A stretch of 64,000 nucleotides of DNA, from the NCBI GenBank assembly GCA_020465985.1, contig JAANYP010000756.1, positions 53,339 to 117,338 of the forward strand, written 5' to 3'. The translations under genes and the position numbers were made by a program. The notes beneath the pieces were generated by a model, which saw only the letters and a list, made by a program, of their open reading frames with translations, made no database searches and was not told the origin of the DNA. The DNA comes from Centrapalus pauciflorus. Lineage: Eukaryota > Streptophyta > Magnoliopsida > Asterales > Asteraceae. Shown in pieces: positions 20,301 through 31,900 of this stretch; position 1 is the stretch's first letter, and each line of letters opens with the position of its first letter.

Positions 20301-22041
20301 GAAAAGTGCACCAACTCATGATCTTGAGTTGGCTGCTGTTACCTTTGCGCTGAAGATCTGGCGTCACTATCTATATGGGACTCGGTGTCAGCTCTACACC
20401 GATCATAATAGTCTCAAATACCTTTTCACTCAAAAAGATCTGAACATGAAACAACGTCGATCCTTGGAGCTTATCAAGGATTATAACTGCGAGATCTTAT
20501 ATCATCCCGGCAAAGCAAATGTTGTCGCGGATGCGTTGAGTAGAAAAGTATATCCAGAAAAGTGCTGTTATGCTCTAACTCCAGTTATATTCTCTTCTGA
20601 TCTTATTGAAGACATCCGAGTTGCTCAAGTTGAAGCATTAAAAGAAGAGAATATTGATTCTGAAAATCTTAAAGGGCAGTTACAATTCCTAACTCTGAAC
20701 CATTTGGGACTTCACTGTTTCAAAGGAAACCGAATCTGGATTCCTAAGTATGGTTCAATCCGTAGCACTCTTCTATCCGAAGCTCATCAGTCCAAGTTAT
20801 CTATTCATCCTGGCAGCTCAAAGATGTATTTTGATCTGAAAGCTGATTACTGGTGGCCAGGAATGAAGAAAGACATCGGAAAATGTGTTGAAAGCTGCAA
20901 AGTATGTCAGATGGTTAAGGCAGAACACCAGAAACCCTTCGGAGATATGCAACCACTGCCAGTTCCTGAATGGAAGTGGGAGCATATAACAATGGACTTC
21001 ATTACGAAGCTGCCAATGACCAAAAGACAACACGACTCTATCTGGGTAGTCGTTGATCGTTTAACGAAATCAGCACATTTCATTCCAATGAAAGAAACTT
21101 ATTCTCTGGATAGATTGGCACAGTTGTACATCACAGAAATTATTTCTCGTCACGGTGTGCCAAAGTCTATTGTATCTGATCGTGATAGTCGTTTCACATC
21201 CAGATTCTGGCAAGCACTACAAGAAGGGATGGGTACTCGGATTTCTATGAGTACTGCTTATCATCCAAATGCAGATGGCCAGAGTGAGCGTACTATTCTA
21301 ACTCTCGAAGATATGCTTCGTGCCTGCATTCTTGATTTAGGTGGTAACTGGGATGACCACTTGCCGTTGGTCGAATTTTCATAAAATAACAATTATCATT
21401 CTACAATCAAGATGGCTCCTTTTGAAGCTTTGTACGGAAGAAAATGCAGAACTCCTACCTGTTGGCGCGAAACAGGTGAATCGCCAATAGCAGGACCTGC
21501 CCTTCTACAGTTGACTCACGAAAAGATTCAACTAGTTAGAAGGAATATTCTTGAAGCTCAAAGCAGGCAGAAGTCATATTATGACAACCGGCACAGATCA
21601 ATCAGTTTTGCAGTTAACGATTGGGTGATGCTGAAAGTATCCCCAATGAAGAATGTGGTACGGTTCATTAAAAGAAACAAGCTAGCTCCGAGATTTATTG
21701 GTCCGTTCAAGATCATTGAAAAGATTGGAAATCAGTCTTATCGTCTTGATCTACCAGCGGACTTAGCTGGAATACACCCTGTATTCCATGTTAGTCATTT
21801 GAGAAAAAGCTTAGCTGACGAAAGAGAATTACAGATACCACACGTTAACCTACAGATAGATGAGAAGCTTCGCGTGGTTGAAGAGCCAGAACGTATTCTG
21901 GACTCGAAGACTAAGAAGCTTAGAAATAAAGAAATACAGATGGTGCTCGTCCAGTGGAAACACCACAAAGGTTCGCATCAGTCTTGGGAATCCAGAGATG
22001 TTATGAAAGCTACTTATCCCAGTCTGTTCGAACATAGCTAA
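17381..22041 (+). pseudogene. Gypsy gag-pol polyprotein, broken
   Basis: Gag starts at ATG 17381, with a retrotransposon-gag domain (about residues 90-250) and two adjacent CCHC knuckles near 18391 and 18447. Protease has L-F-D-S-G-A-S near 18663. Reverse transcriptase covers about 19180-19980 with F-I-D-D near 19679, followed by RNase H from about 20170. Integrase has an H-H-C-C zinc region at 20780-20930, then the D,D,E core and a chromodomain-like tail. The frame is interrupted at 19811-19899 by an intron-like segment with an in-frame TAG at 19903-19905 just after it, and by TAA at 21382-21384 where the duplicate at 14049-14051 has TAC. Gag, protease and RT share one frame, as in Tekay-type elements. 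Not functional as it stands. Confidence 0.9.
19811..19899 (+). other. Possible intron in the Gypsy reverse transcriptase region
   Basis: An 89-bp AT-rich segment begins GTATAA, ends in a pyrimidine-rich TTTTTATAG, and lies between RT motifs that are normally contiguous. Its exclusion would put the flanking frames in register at the length expected for the family, apart from one TAG at 19903. Alternatives are a small insertion with chance GT-AG ends. Confidence 0.5.
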
Positions 22042-22078
22042 CTTCGGGGACGAAGTTTGTGCGTGGTGGAGCCCATTC

Positions 22079-24513
22079 TGTAACAACCTAACTTTTTATC
22101 AATTATGTAATAATGAATTTTGAGATAATAATATAATTTTGCTATATTATTTGTATTTGCAAATAAATGATTAAGAATGAAAAATTTCACTAAGTAAATA
22201 TAATTTTAAATTTATATTTATGATTTAATTGAGTAAAATAAAAGAGATGTAAAATACAAAAGTTTAGTGGGTTAAAATTGCAAACATGACTAAAGTAATA
22301 TATAAAACCAAATTAATAGACATTAAATCATCATTTAAAAGAAATTACTCTCTCTCTCTATTCTCTCTCTAAAACCATACGGCCACATCAAAATTTATCA
22401 AGGAAGTTTATAATTTGCAATCAATTGAAGACTTAAAGATCAAAGGGAGTTACAAATAGCAACAATCAACAACAATCTACAAAGATATAGAGGTAATTTT
22501 TGATATTTTTGAAGAATGTTTCGGTTTTGATAAAAACCGAAACCAAAGGATTATAATATGAGAATTTTGATGTTGCATGTCTAAGATTTTAGAAGATTAT
22601 GATGAATTTAAGTTAATAAATGTAACAGAAACAAAAATCCGTGATCAGATTGTCCAAATAAGCAAGAATTATGAAATTTTTATAAAATAAGTGTTCTTGA
22701 CAAAAATTGCCTATTTTGGATAATCTTGACCAATTGATGATGTTATTGATAGGGAAATTAGTATAAAAACACTCAAATAATGACATTACATCAATATATA
22801 ACATTGCATGTTGATTAAAAATGAGTTTAGTGTATTATTGATAAAATCCGTATGAACAATATGAAGAACACCAAGAACATTTCTGGAAAAATTTCTAAGT
22901 CCAAGGATCCGAATTCGGATGAGACCCGAATTCGGATGATGTCCCACTTCGGACACCTAAATTCGGATGAAACCCATTTTCGGATCCCATACTTCGGATA
23001 ATAAATTATTATTTTTGATAAGTGTTGGTCCGAACTCGGATGATCCGAGTTCGGATGGTATTAATTCGGATAAAAGTTCTACTTCGGATGATGATCCGAA
23101 TCCGGATGTGTGTTTGGTCCGAATCCGGGTGCCAGATCCGGATTGGTCCGAATCCGGATGGTCCGAATCCGGATGATCCGAAATTGGATATCCTATTTTG
23201 ATATCTTTACAAAATTAAAGAAAAAGAATCAAATGATTAACAGAGTTATCAGTTATCAGAATCAGATAAAATAAAGAGAAAGACATGAAATTGATATGAT
23301 TTGACAATAATAATTTTGGACAGGTTCAGTTGATATCTGAACATTGACACAAAGAATTTAAAGACTAAAATGATGATAATAAAGATGATGAAATTGACAT
23401 GATATTATCATGAATGAATTTGAACAGGTTCAGTATATTCTGAACAAAGATTTAAAGACTTAAAGAATTGAAAGCGGGTCGCTGATTTGAAAAGAATTGA
23501 CAGAACTGATTGACAAAGATAAAATCCTGAGATAACTCAGGTGGCAGATTCATATATCTGTTTGACCAAGACCCAGACCTGTGAGTTATAGATATTCAGA
23601 TTGAACATGCATAGATCCGGTTGAGATATATTGTTGCTGATAGATTTATTGATATTCACTTTATCAGCTGGAATGAGACCTGTGCACACCATGGATGGGT
23701 ATTGCCCAGTGGATCATGATAGCTATTTGATTATCTTTTCATATTGCATTTAATATTGCTTCAGACTTTGCTTTATGATTCATTGCTATCATGACTTCTA
23801 AAACATATGTTTACATCATTGATCAGACATTTGATAGATTGATTCAGCTTGACTAGCCCTAATGGTCTATTGTTCTAGACCCGGCTACTTCACCAGTTCT
23901 TATGAACTTGGTAATGACCTCCGATGTTCCGCCATATTGACTTACTGGTAGCTAGCCCAGTATGTGGCTGATCCCCACGATTTAAGCGTGAGTGTGGCTT
24001 GAACATCATCCGATTCTATGATTCTATATCTCAATCATGAGGGCTGTAGCGGCAGCCAAGACATATCACGCTAAGACTAATGACTCCGCTTGACACGCAT
24101 GTTGATATTGAAAATCTATAAACTCACTAAGCTTTGCTTACAGATGTTGCATTAATATTTTACAGGAAAAGCCAAAGGAAAATCATCTGCAGGACCTAGT
24201 ACTTAGGTCATTCAAGATCCAAGTTTTGAAGATTTTCTAGACCACTACTCAACAAATCTTTCTGGTACTGATTGGAAGACAACAATTGTGGTGGTTCTGG
24301 GTAGATATGATGTAATGTATGATATTATGATTAGATTAGATGTTGCCCTTTTATAACTTAATTTTGAAATATGTAAACTTAATCCTAATCTTGTATATAC
24401 ATGTAATTTTATTATTCCGCAATTTAATTACCCTATCTTAGTAAGGTTGATATCGTATTGCTATTTGTGGGACCTAGACTCTGAGGACTGACCCGGAAGG
24501 GGAGGTCTTCACA
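22079..24513 (+). repeat. Second LTR of the Gypsy element (2435 bp)
   Basis: Copy of 14746-17182 with the same TG...CA ends and the same palindrome array at 22903-23190. Sirevirus A spacer resumes immediately after the CA. Confidence 0.9.
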
Positions 24514-25166
24514 GTGAAGTCATTTAATTCTTACTGTTTTCGAATCTACTTCCTCGAGTCTATATCAGCGACTTCGAATCTATTCTCGAATCTATCGTAA
24601 CTCTCCTAAACGACATTTTGTCGAGTTTAAAGCTAGTGTGTTCGATACTACTCTTGCATCTAGGTATAATCAACTTGATTGTACAAGATTAATGTAGTTT
24701 TATACACAATTTTGGGCGAAATCATTGATTTTTGAAGGTTTAAGGGTCGAAATAGGGTTTTTACAAAATTACCAAGTTTGGGCCGATAAACACTCAAAAT
24801 AAAGGCATATATCTGTGATTAGTAACTAGTAGGACTAATGAATGTAATTTTCTAAGTCCAAAACGGTTAAAATCAAGAGATTTGGTCTTGGAATAATGTC
24901 GATGTTTCGAATATGTTCTTGCCATTTTTCGAATCTGTCATTAGATTCGAGAGGTCGTTTGATTCGAATCTGTCATCACATTCGAAAGAGTGACCTATTC
25001 GAATCTGTTATCTTATTTGCATGACTAGTTTAAATTTTATTAAACTTGTAGAAATTTAATTGTGTTAGATTTTGTACTTAAACAAGTACAAAATAAAACA
25101 GATTTAAATTTAAACAAGTTTATTGATTTTTTTAATGAATCTAATAGTTTTGTTTATTGTGCAGAA
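24514..25166 (+). other. Sirevirus A spacer before ORF3
   Basis: Continuation of the post-pol spacer. TTCGAATCT/TCGAGTCT motifs are dense at 24540-24600 and 24905-25015. The last 20 bp before the ORF3 ATG (TTTTGTTTATTGTGCAG then AA) look like a splice acceptor, suggesting ORF3 could be made from a spliced RNA (inference). Confidence 0.55.
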
Positions 25167-28100
25167 ATGGCTGTTCGAGCATTTGTTCCTAAGCACAATA
25201 TGGTGCTTCATCCAGATCTGAATCTCCCTGAGGCGCAGGGATTTCGTCAAGTGCTTGATTTTCTCGTTGAATCCAGGATCGGATTTGCACTGTCGCATAA
25301 TGTGCAGCTTGTGTTACCATACATTCGTCAGTTTTACGATCATTTGCAGGTAGACTGCTCGGTTACACCGACAGTTCTACGCACTCGTATCGCTGGACAG
25401 CCGTTGGTATTCTCGGCAGACATGATTCGTCAAGTGCTGCAGTTGGGCACTCAGGAAGAAGAAGCTGGTCCAATAGAATTTCCTTTAAGTATAAGGCAAG
25501 CGGCCTTTCAAAGAATGGGATACAGTCTTGATGTGAAAAAAGTGTCATATATGAAGAGTGGGTTGATCGGGCAGTGGAGGTTTCTAGGACATGTGTTTAT
25601 GGTGTGCTTTGCTCCAAAGAAAGCAGGATTCGACTATATAGTGGCGAAGATTCAGTCGGGAATTGTCGCGATGGTATATAATCGGCCTTACAGTTTTTCG
25701 GAGATGTTCTTTTCAGAATTTGTTCACCAGATCACAGCCCCCGAAAATCAACAATTCTTGTTGTACCCAAGGTTCATTATGATGTTGATAAGGCACTTCT
25801 TGCCAAACTTGCCGCCGTCAAATAACTTTCAGAGTGTTGCCATCATGGACAAAAGGATTTTCGTTGATTGTTCCTCACACCGAGGAAGATTGGCTGTTCC
25901 TGTTGAGCGTCCACTATTCGGAGCAATTTTGGATAGGGAGTTTCAAGCCCCGGAAGATGCCAACTGGGCAGGGGTAGTTGAATTTCAACCGCAACAACAA
26001 CCACAACAACGTCAACAACAACAGCAACCACGTGCTCAAAGACGTCGACAAAGACCATCTGCGAGTCAAACTCAGGCATCAAGACCTTCGACAAGTCAGC
26101 AACCAAATATTCAAGAAGCCGGGCCCTCAAATGTTCAAGAAGCCGGGCCCTCAAATATTCCGAGAGAAGCTGAACAGCTATGCCAGACGCTTAATGAAAT
26201 CTGGGAGGCAGGGCCTCATGCGAACGAAGATGTGGCTACAGCACTGGTAGGTGAACTACTTAGTCCACATGAAGGAGAGGAAGACATATTAAGAGACGTT
26301 GAAGAATATGTGCCGGAGCAGGCCGATAAAGTTATGTCATCTTCAGAAACAGAGTCAGAAGAGATGGAGGAGATTGAAGTTGAAGCTCCTGAGTCTGAAG
26401 CTACTGACTCTCGTTTTCACATAGAAACTTATGGCTCGAGAGTCGTAGTTATCAATGAAGAGGCCTCGAGGAGGAGAGTAGTAAGGGAATCTGAAGAATC
26501 GGACTTTGAAGAGGAGGAGGTTGCTCCCTTAGTGACTCGGCAAAGGGCCAAGCGTCACAGGTTCATGCAAGGGTCAACATCAGCATCTGAAGCCCAACAG
26601 ACTCAAACTCAAACTTCAGAACCTCAAGCCACAGAACCACCATCTCCACCACCTCAACACGAACCATACATTCCATCACCCATTCGCCCAACTCCTATAC
26701 AATCAATTCCATATACTTCGACAACCTACGCTGACAATCAGAGGTTTATGCAGCTCAAGGGACGACTTGACTTCCAACATGTCCAAATCCTAGCCCTAAC
26801 AAAGGCTGTCGGCGAACTCCAGGCGCATAATGCTAATCTTGATAATGATAATGCCGAGTTGAAGAAGATTGTGGAAAATGTCAGGGAAGAAAACACAGAG
26901 TTAAAGTCCTTTGTTGCAGATCAATCAGCAGAGATCCGATCGATGCGGTCCCTCCTTGAGCAGCTCATGAAAAATCTAAAAGCTCAGGGGGAGACAAGTT
27001 GTAGGGATCAGGAGGAGCAGCGTAGAGATGAAGATGACGAAGGCAATGATCCCGATGCACATAATGTGAATGAGCCAGTAGATTTTCCTGCTGCTCAGGC
27101 TACACAAGTTCAGGGGGAGCCCAGTCAAGTTGAAGGAGAAATGGGAGAAGCTAGTTCATCAAAGCAACCTACAGATTTTGAAATCAGTGAGATGATCGAC
27201 GCACTGATGGATCTCGATGATGATCCAATAGATGGAGGTTTTGACTATGATGATGAAGAGTTAGAAGAAGGAGAGTTTGTGCCAGGGGAGATAGTAGACT
27301 GGCAGTCGGATGATGAAGTACTTGCTGATGAGGATGATGAAGCTGACGAGATAGTTGTGCAGCAGAATCCTATCACCGATACTTACATGATTGATGGAAA
27401 TAGTATTGTCAATGTAGATGTAGTAAATGTTGCGTTGAACCCTCAGCCATCAACAGAAGAACCTGCGAGAGAGCTAACAAATGAAGAAAAAAGAAAGCTA
27501 TGGTTCAGGGCTGAAGAGAAGGAGTTAGAGATTAAAAGGACAATGAGAGTGCCGGGTACTGGGAAGCTGTCTGAGCGAATATTAAGCTGGTTCTTTGATA
27601 GAGATCTGCAGCTATTTGTAATTAAAAGGAAAGACGGGCTTCAGTACATGAGGCGAACTTTAAAAGCGTTCAACTCCCTGCCAAAGATCGAAATCACTGC
27701 GCTAGCATGGAAAGATTTGATAAACATTGGCAATGATCCCTATGCGAGCGTAATTGAAAGAATCATAAGAAAGGAGGGGAGATCAAGGAAATTCGAGCGT
27801 TTGAATCCAAGGGTCGGGAGAAGAGTAGAGGATCCGTCACGTATTGATCCTCTAACTGGACGACCTTGGATGAGGATTCACTATAAGCCAGCTAGATGTC
27901 TTAGGAAGGTACCTCTCAAGCCGATGCCACAAAATATTTTGAAGAATCTGAAGTGGTGGTATGCTGACACGGAGACTGGGGAAGCGGTCATGGAAGACTT
28001 AGAAGAAAATGTTATTCTTAGAGTCTACGACCCTCTTCACCTGGTAAACCTCTCCAAAGATGATCTTCACATTTTGCATGCCTGTAAGATCTCTAGTGAT

Positions 28101-28193
28101 ACACATATGGACAGTGAAGCTAGTAAGTATGAAAATGTAGTCAAGGTATGTGTTGAGAAAGGTTTGTATGCTGGTAGTAGTTTGAATCAATAA
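25167..28193 (+). CDS. Sirevirus A ORF3 (1008 aa, non-gag, non-pol)
   Basis: Fully open frame downstream of pol. The open frame extends upstream to 25062, but ATG 25167 follows an acceptor-like AG and starts where similarity to the other ORF3 is near. Layout: N-terminal region (about 1-250) with Y-P-R-F at residue 200; a Gln/Pro-rich stretch (about 270-330); an acidic, disordered middle; a coiled coil (about 525-605); an Asp/Glu-rich segment (about 670-735); and a basic C-terminal region (about 790-1008) with W-F-F-D-R-D-L and F-V-I-K-R. The N- and C-terminal regions match ORF3 of Sirevirus B by eye. No signal peptide or membrane span is visible. It is intact although gag and pol of the same body are broken. 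Function unknown. Confidence 0.75.
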   Translation: MAVRAFVPKHNMVLHPDLNLPEAQGFRQVLDFLVESRIGFALSHNVQLVLPYIRQFYDHLQVDCSVTPTVLRTRIAGQPLVFSADMIRQVLQLGTQEEEAGPIEFPLSIRQAAFQRMGYSLDVKKVSYMKSGLIGQWRFLGHVFMVCFAPKKAGFDYIVAKIQSGIVAMVYNRPYSFSEMFFSEFVHQITAPENQQFLLYPRFIMMLIRHFLPNLPPSNNFQSVAIMDKRIFVDCSSHRGRLAVPVERPLFGAILDREFQAPEDANWAGVVEFQPQQQPQQRQQQQQPRAQRRRQRPSASQTQASRPSTSQQPNIQEAGPSNVQEAGPSNIPREAEQLCQTLNEIWEAGPHANEDVATALVGELLSPHEGEEDILRDVEEYVPEQADKVMSSSETESEEMEEIEVEAPESEATDSRFHIETYGSRVVVINEEASRRRVVRESEESDFEEEEVAPLVTRQRAKRHRFMQGSTSASEAQQTQTQTSEPQATEPPSPPPQHEPYIPSPIRPTPIQSIPYTSTTYADNQRFMQLKGRLDFQHVQILALTKAVGELQAHNANLDNDNAELKKIVENVREENTELKSFVADQSAEIRSMRSLLEQLMKNLKAQGETSCRDQEEQRRDEDDEGNDPDAHNVNEPVDFPAAQATQVQGEPSQVEGEMGEASSSKQPTDFEISEMIDALMDLDDDPIDGGFDYDDEELEEGEFVPGEIVDWQSDDEVLADEDDEADEIVVQQNPITDTYMIDGNSIVNVDVVNVALNPQPSTEEPARELTNEEKRKLWFRAEEKELEIKRTMRVPGTGKLSERILSWFFDRDLQLFVIKRKDGLQYMRRTLKAFNSLPKIEITALAWKDLINIGNDPYASVIERIIRKEGRSRKFERLNPRVGRRVEDPSRIDPLTGRPWMRIHYKPARCLRKVPLKPMPQNILKNLKWWYADTETGEAVMEDLEENVILRVYDPLHLVNLSKDDLHILHACKISSDTHMDSEASKYENVVKVCVEKGLYAGSSLNQ

Positions 28194-28233
28194 ATAAACA
28201 AAGTTCTTAAGTCAAATGTGTGAATTATTAGAA

Positions 28234-28280
28234 GCTATCGTCAAGGGGGAGTCTGTTGGTACATCCTGTGTGACGATAGC
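28234..28280 (+). promoter_or_regulatory. Polypurine tract and junction hairpin, right end of Sirevirus A
   Basis: Second copy of the GCTATCGTCA/TGACGATAGC hairpin (arms 28234-28243 and 28271-28280). The tract AAGGGGGAGTC lies in the loop and LTR starts at 28254. Confidence 0.75.
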
Positions 28281-28880
28281 AGTCTAAGTGATCCTACATT
28301 GTGATTTTAGCAAGCGTGTGATATATATGTTTATATATGGTTGATATTTATTAGTGTTTGTATGTTTGAACTTGATGTAACGTATTACAAGAAGTTCAAA
28401 CATAAAGTACAAAGATAAATTCAATCATAAGTAATAACATAAGTTTCAACACTTAGTTGTTTATGTAAAAGGCTAGATTCGAATTATATATGGGTTGACA
28501 TTCGAATGTAACCATAGATTCGAATGAAGACCAGATTCGAGAGTGTCTTGTGGACAGACTCGAATGGGCCTTGGGCCAGATTCGAGTTTGGCCCACAGCA
28601 GACTCGAATCAGGGTCTATAATTAGGGAATAGACTCGAATAATTAGAGGACTTTTAGCAGAATTCGTGAGGAATTAAGCTTAAGGCGATCTCGAGTTTAT
28701 CATCAGCTTTAGGTCCGTTTCGGAGAGAATCAGTTCGTAGGATCGTTCGTCAGTCGTTCGTTCAGCCTCTGATAGTCTCCGTGTTTCGTAGTTGAGAGTT
28801 GTCCGTCTAACCGTTAACGAGGATTCCGCACTCGTTCACGGATCCGCGTCTAGATAGATCTCGTAGTGGTAGACCTTACA
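28254..28880 (+). repeat. Right terminal LTR of Sirevirus A (627 bp)
   Basis: It differs from the middle LTR by two substitutions and one deleted G. It ends CTTACA, followed by host sequence ataatgacatc, so the expected 5-bp target duplication is ataat, to be sought at the far left end of the array. Confidence 0.92.
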
Positions 28881-28929
28881 ATAATGACATCCACTTATTC
28901 ATTAAATAATGACAACACAACATTATTAC

Positions 28930-31900
28930 CAGATCAACATTCTTTAAATCCTTTGCATCTGGCTGATCAATAAAAGAATGCATCAAGCAGCTACGAAAAT
29001 GCACATACCGATCGGCTCGATTAGGTATAAGAGAAAGATCGTATGAATAAGCCTAAAACACCACAACAAAAATAAAAATAAATTTAACACGAACATGTAA
29101 TAAAAGTAATACAAATTGAAAAATAACAAAACATAATCAGTTCATATTTGTAATCTCAGTTCATCGTTGTAATCTTTAACTAACCAACGATCCAGCATGA
29201 ACAAAAAAACGGCTTCGAGAAGAGGCATTCCTAAATTTCTCTTGATAATTCAGAATATATCCAACAATCCAATACCTGAATTGATGCATATTCACCGGGG
29301 ATCATTGTCTCAAAAACACTGCGAATACCAAACAATGATCCATTGTTCCAAATAACATCACTGCAAATGTGAATGATGATCAATAAGTTGTGACCGATGA
29401 ATATAAACACATAAAACCTAAAATAATAAATGATTGAAAGTGAATCAAAACTAAAGGAACTCACTTTTCATCTCTAGTAAACGAAAAAATGTTGTCTACA
29501 ACAGCTTCTTCCAAAGCAGACAACTTCACATTCATGTCTACAACACGATTCATGAAAGGTGACTTCAACGCGTCAGAAACCTTTTTAATCCTTTTCTCCT
29601 CCTGGATTGTCGGCTCAACCGCCACATCTTTGCCTTTCAGGTCAACAGCTTGGGCCTCAACATTTCCAACTTGACTTGATTCCATATCATTCACCTGAAT
29701 GTTTTCTGATACATTCGTCTAAAACATAGAAAAAACATCATTATTTGAAATGCATCAATGTGAATGGTAAAATGACTAATGTGAATGGTCATTCACATTA
29801 GGTTAATGACCATTCACATTAGTTGAATAGCCATCCACAACTTAGTATAACTTAAATGCATCGTGTGAATGGTGAGTCTGCTAATATGAATGTTGATGTT
29901 GTGAAATATATGCATTAGTTGAAATATAGATCAATATTATCATTTAATGAGTTATGTGAATGGTCATTCTTCTAATGTGAATGGCCATTCACATTAGTCA
30001 TTTCACCATTCACATTACTCAAGTTTATAGTATTTTACAAACCTTTATCAGCTCAGATGGTGTTTCCTGCACAGATTCATCATCTTTACTCTCACTAGCA
30101 CCAACATTTGGTTCAACTGCCAATACATTAACAAAACATAATTATTGTTGTTGATGCTATAACAAAGCATAGCATAATTAATAAACAAAATACCTAATGT
30201 AACAGGAGATTTCTCAGTCATCTCCTCATCATTCACATTAACAGCAGATTTCTCAATCATCACCTCATCATTCACATTAACAGGAGATTTCTCATTCATC
30301 TCCTTATCATTCACATTAGCATCACCTTATTACAAAAACAAATACATCATAATTGAACATGAATTACATGAATCTTGTTACATAATTTATAAAACATTAA
30401 CTATGTACCAAATACATCTCTCAAATCCGAAACAACACGCATCACATCCTCTTGACTCTGAACGTCTCTTTCTTCAACATCTCTTTCTTCAACATCTTTT
30501 TCTTGGTCTATAAAAAGTTTAAAAAATACAAATGTAAGAATATATAAAACAAACTTAATGTGGTTTTATATTAAATAATTTTGTAAAAAATTAAATGAGT
30601 ACCAAAAACATGTTCCTTAGGATAGAACAAGGTATCCCAACGCTTCTTGACATTTAACACCCTCTCGTCAGAAGGGTAGTCGAATAACAAGCTCATCATA
30701 CGCGTCTCCAAAATCGACTTTGTATCCTTAACCTTGTCGAGATACCTTTCAATCTTGTCCACTTCATCCTATAACATCATTAATCACAAACTAAACATAA
30801 GCATGGTCTGTGGTAATTCAGCTAAGATGAATGTTAAACCATGTGAATGGTAAATGGTCTGTAATGTGAATGGCCATTCACATTGGTAAATGGCCATTCA
30901 CATGGCCATTCACAGCATAGTTTATATACATTACTACTTTATTACAGTTATGTCAGTGGTCATTCAGCTAAATTAAATGTTTCATAACTAATGTGAATGG
31001 TCATTAACCTAATGTGAATGGCCATTCACATTGGTTAAATGATCATTCACATTATCGGCTTTTAAGTATTTTATGTAGTGTTAATGTTCTATGATAGCTG
31101 TACCTCCATTTTCTGAGTTTGTTCGAAGTTCTAGCTAAGACAACCTTGGCAGTGAAGGTTTTGCGTCAGCTCTGGATTAAGTTGTTCATACACAAGCCTG
31201 TCATGTTCTTGAGTTGACAGCCAAGCCTTTTGCATCTCCAACATACCAAAACCACCATTGTTTAATTCAAAATTTTCCCGTTGGCGTAGCTCATCTGAAT
31301 TCCACGTTCTAATGGCCGGTCGTGTACGAATCATAGGTGGAATCTCACATGAAACAGCATCAACGTACAATAACTGCATAAAATGTACAAAAAATCATAA
31401 TCATATTAAACAATCTGATGATAAGTAATTCAAATATACTAATGAAATATTAAGAATTAAAACATACCACCAAAAAAGTCAAAGGACCTATAAAAAATGA
31501 ACTTTTATTCGAGGGATCCCAATCATTCTTGCAAGTCTTAACAGCATCAAGAACAAAACCACACCAATCAAAATCTTTCACGACACAATCGTCTGTAATC
31601 GATGGTAGAAACCTCTGATTGACAGTCCCATACTTCGTACCCCCAACCATTGTCGACACAACCAAAACAAGAAAATCAATCCTAAACATAAAACTATCTT
31701 TCTTGAGCTGTTGAATCTTCTCCGACACACTGCTCGGACGAATACTGCCACCTTGAAGATTGATATGCTGCTTCCAACGTTTGGAAACACTATCATTGTA
31801 TACCCTTTTCTGTTCATTGACCAAGGGGATAAAACCCAAAGGAAAACCAAGAATATCATGAACCACTTCACGTGATATTGGAATTTCCCCCCTCGACGTA

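Larger units (their letters stand above)
13632..24513 (+). mobile_element. Chromovirus-type Gypsy element with partial tandem duplication
   Basis: The order is: 3' part of integrase (13632-14708), LTR 14746-17182, primer site, gag-pol 17381-22041, LTR 22079-24513. The 2.4-kb LTRs, CCHC gag and integrase with a chromodomain-like C-terminus fit the Tekay/Del group of plant chromoviruses. It lies in the pol-ORF3 spacer of Sirevirus A. The right flank begins gtgaa (24514-24518); no matching duplication directly borders the left LTR because that LTR is preceded by element body. Confidence 0.85.
4203..28880 (+). mobile_element. Sirevirus A tandem array with a nested Gypsy element
   Basis: Two bodies of one Sirevirus family share a middle LTR. 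The array reads: ORF3 fragment 4203-4941, polypurine tract, LTR 5002-5629, primer site, gag, pol, spacer broken by a Gypsy element (13632-24513), ORF3 25167-28193, polypurine tract, LTR 28254-28880. The first body continues left beyond Sirevirus B and the window edge. The two visible LTRs differ by two substitutions and one 1-bp indel. The base-pairs before the middle LTR are the polypurine tract, not a copy of the right flank (ataat at 28881), which excludes a simple single insertion starting at 5002. Confidence 0.85.
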
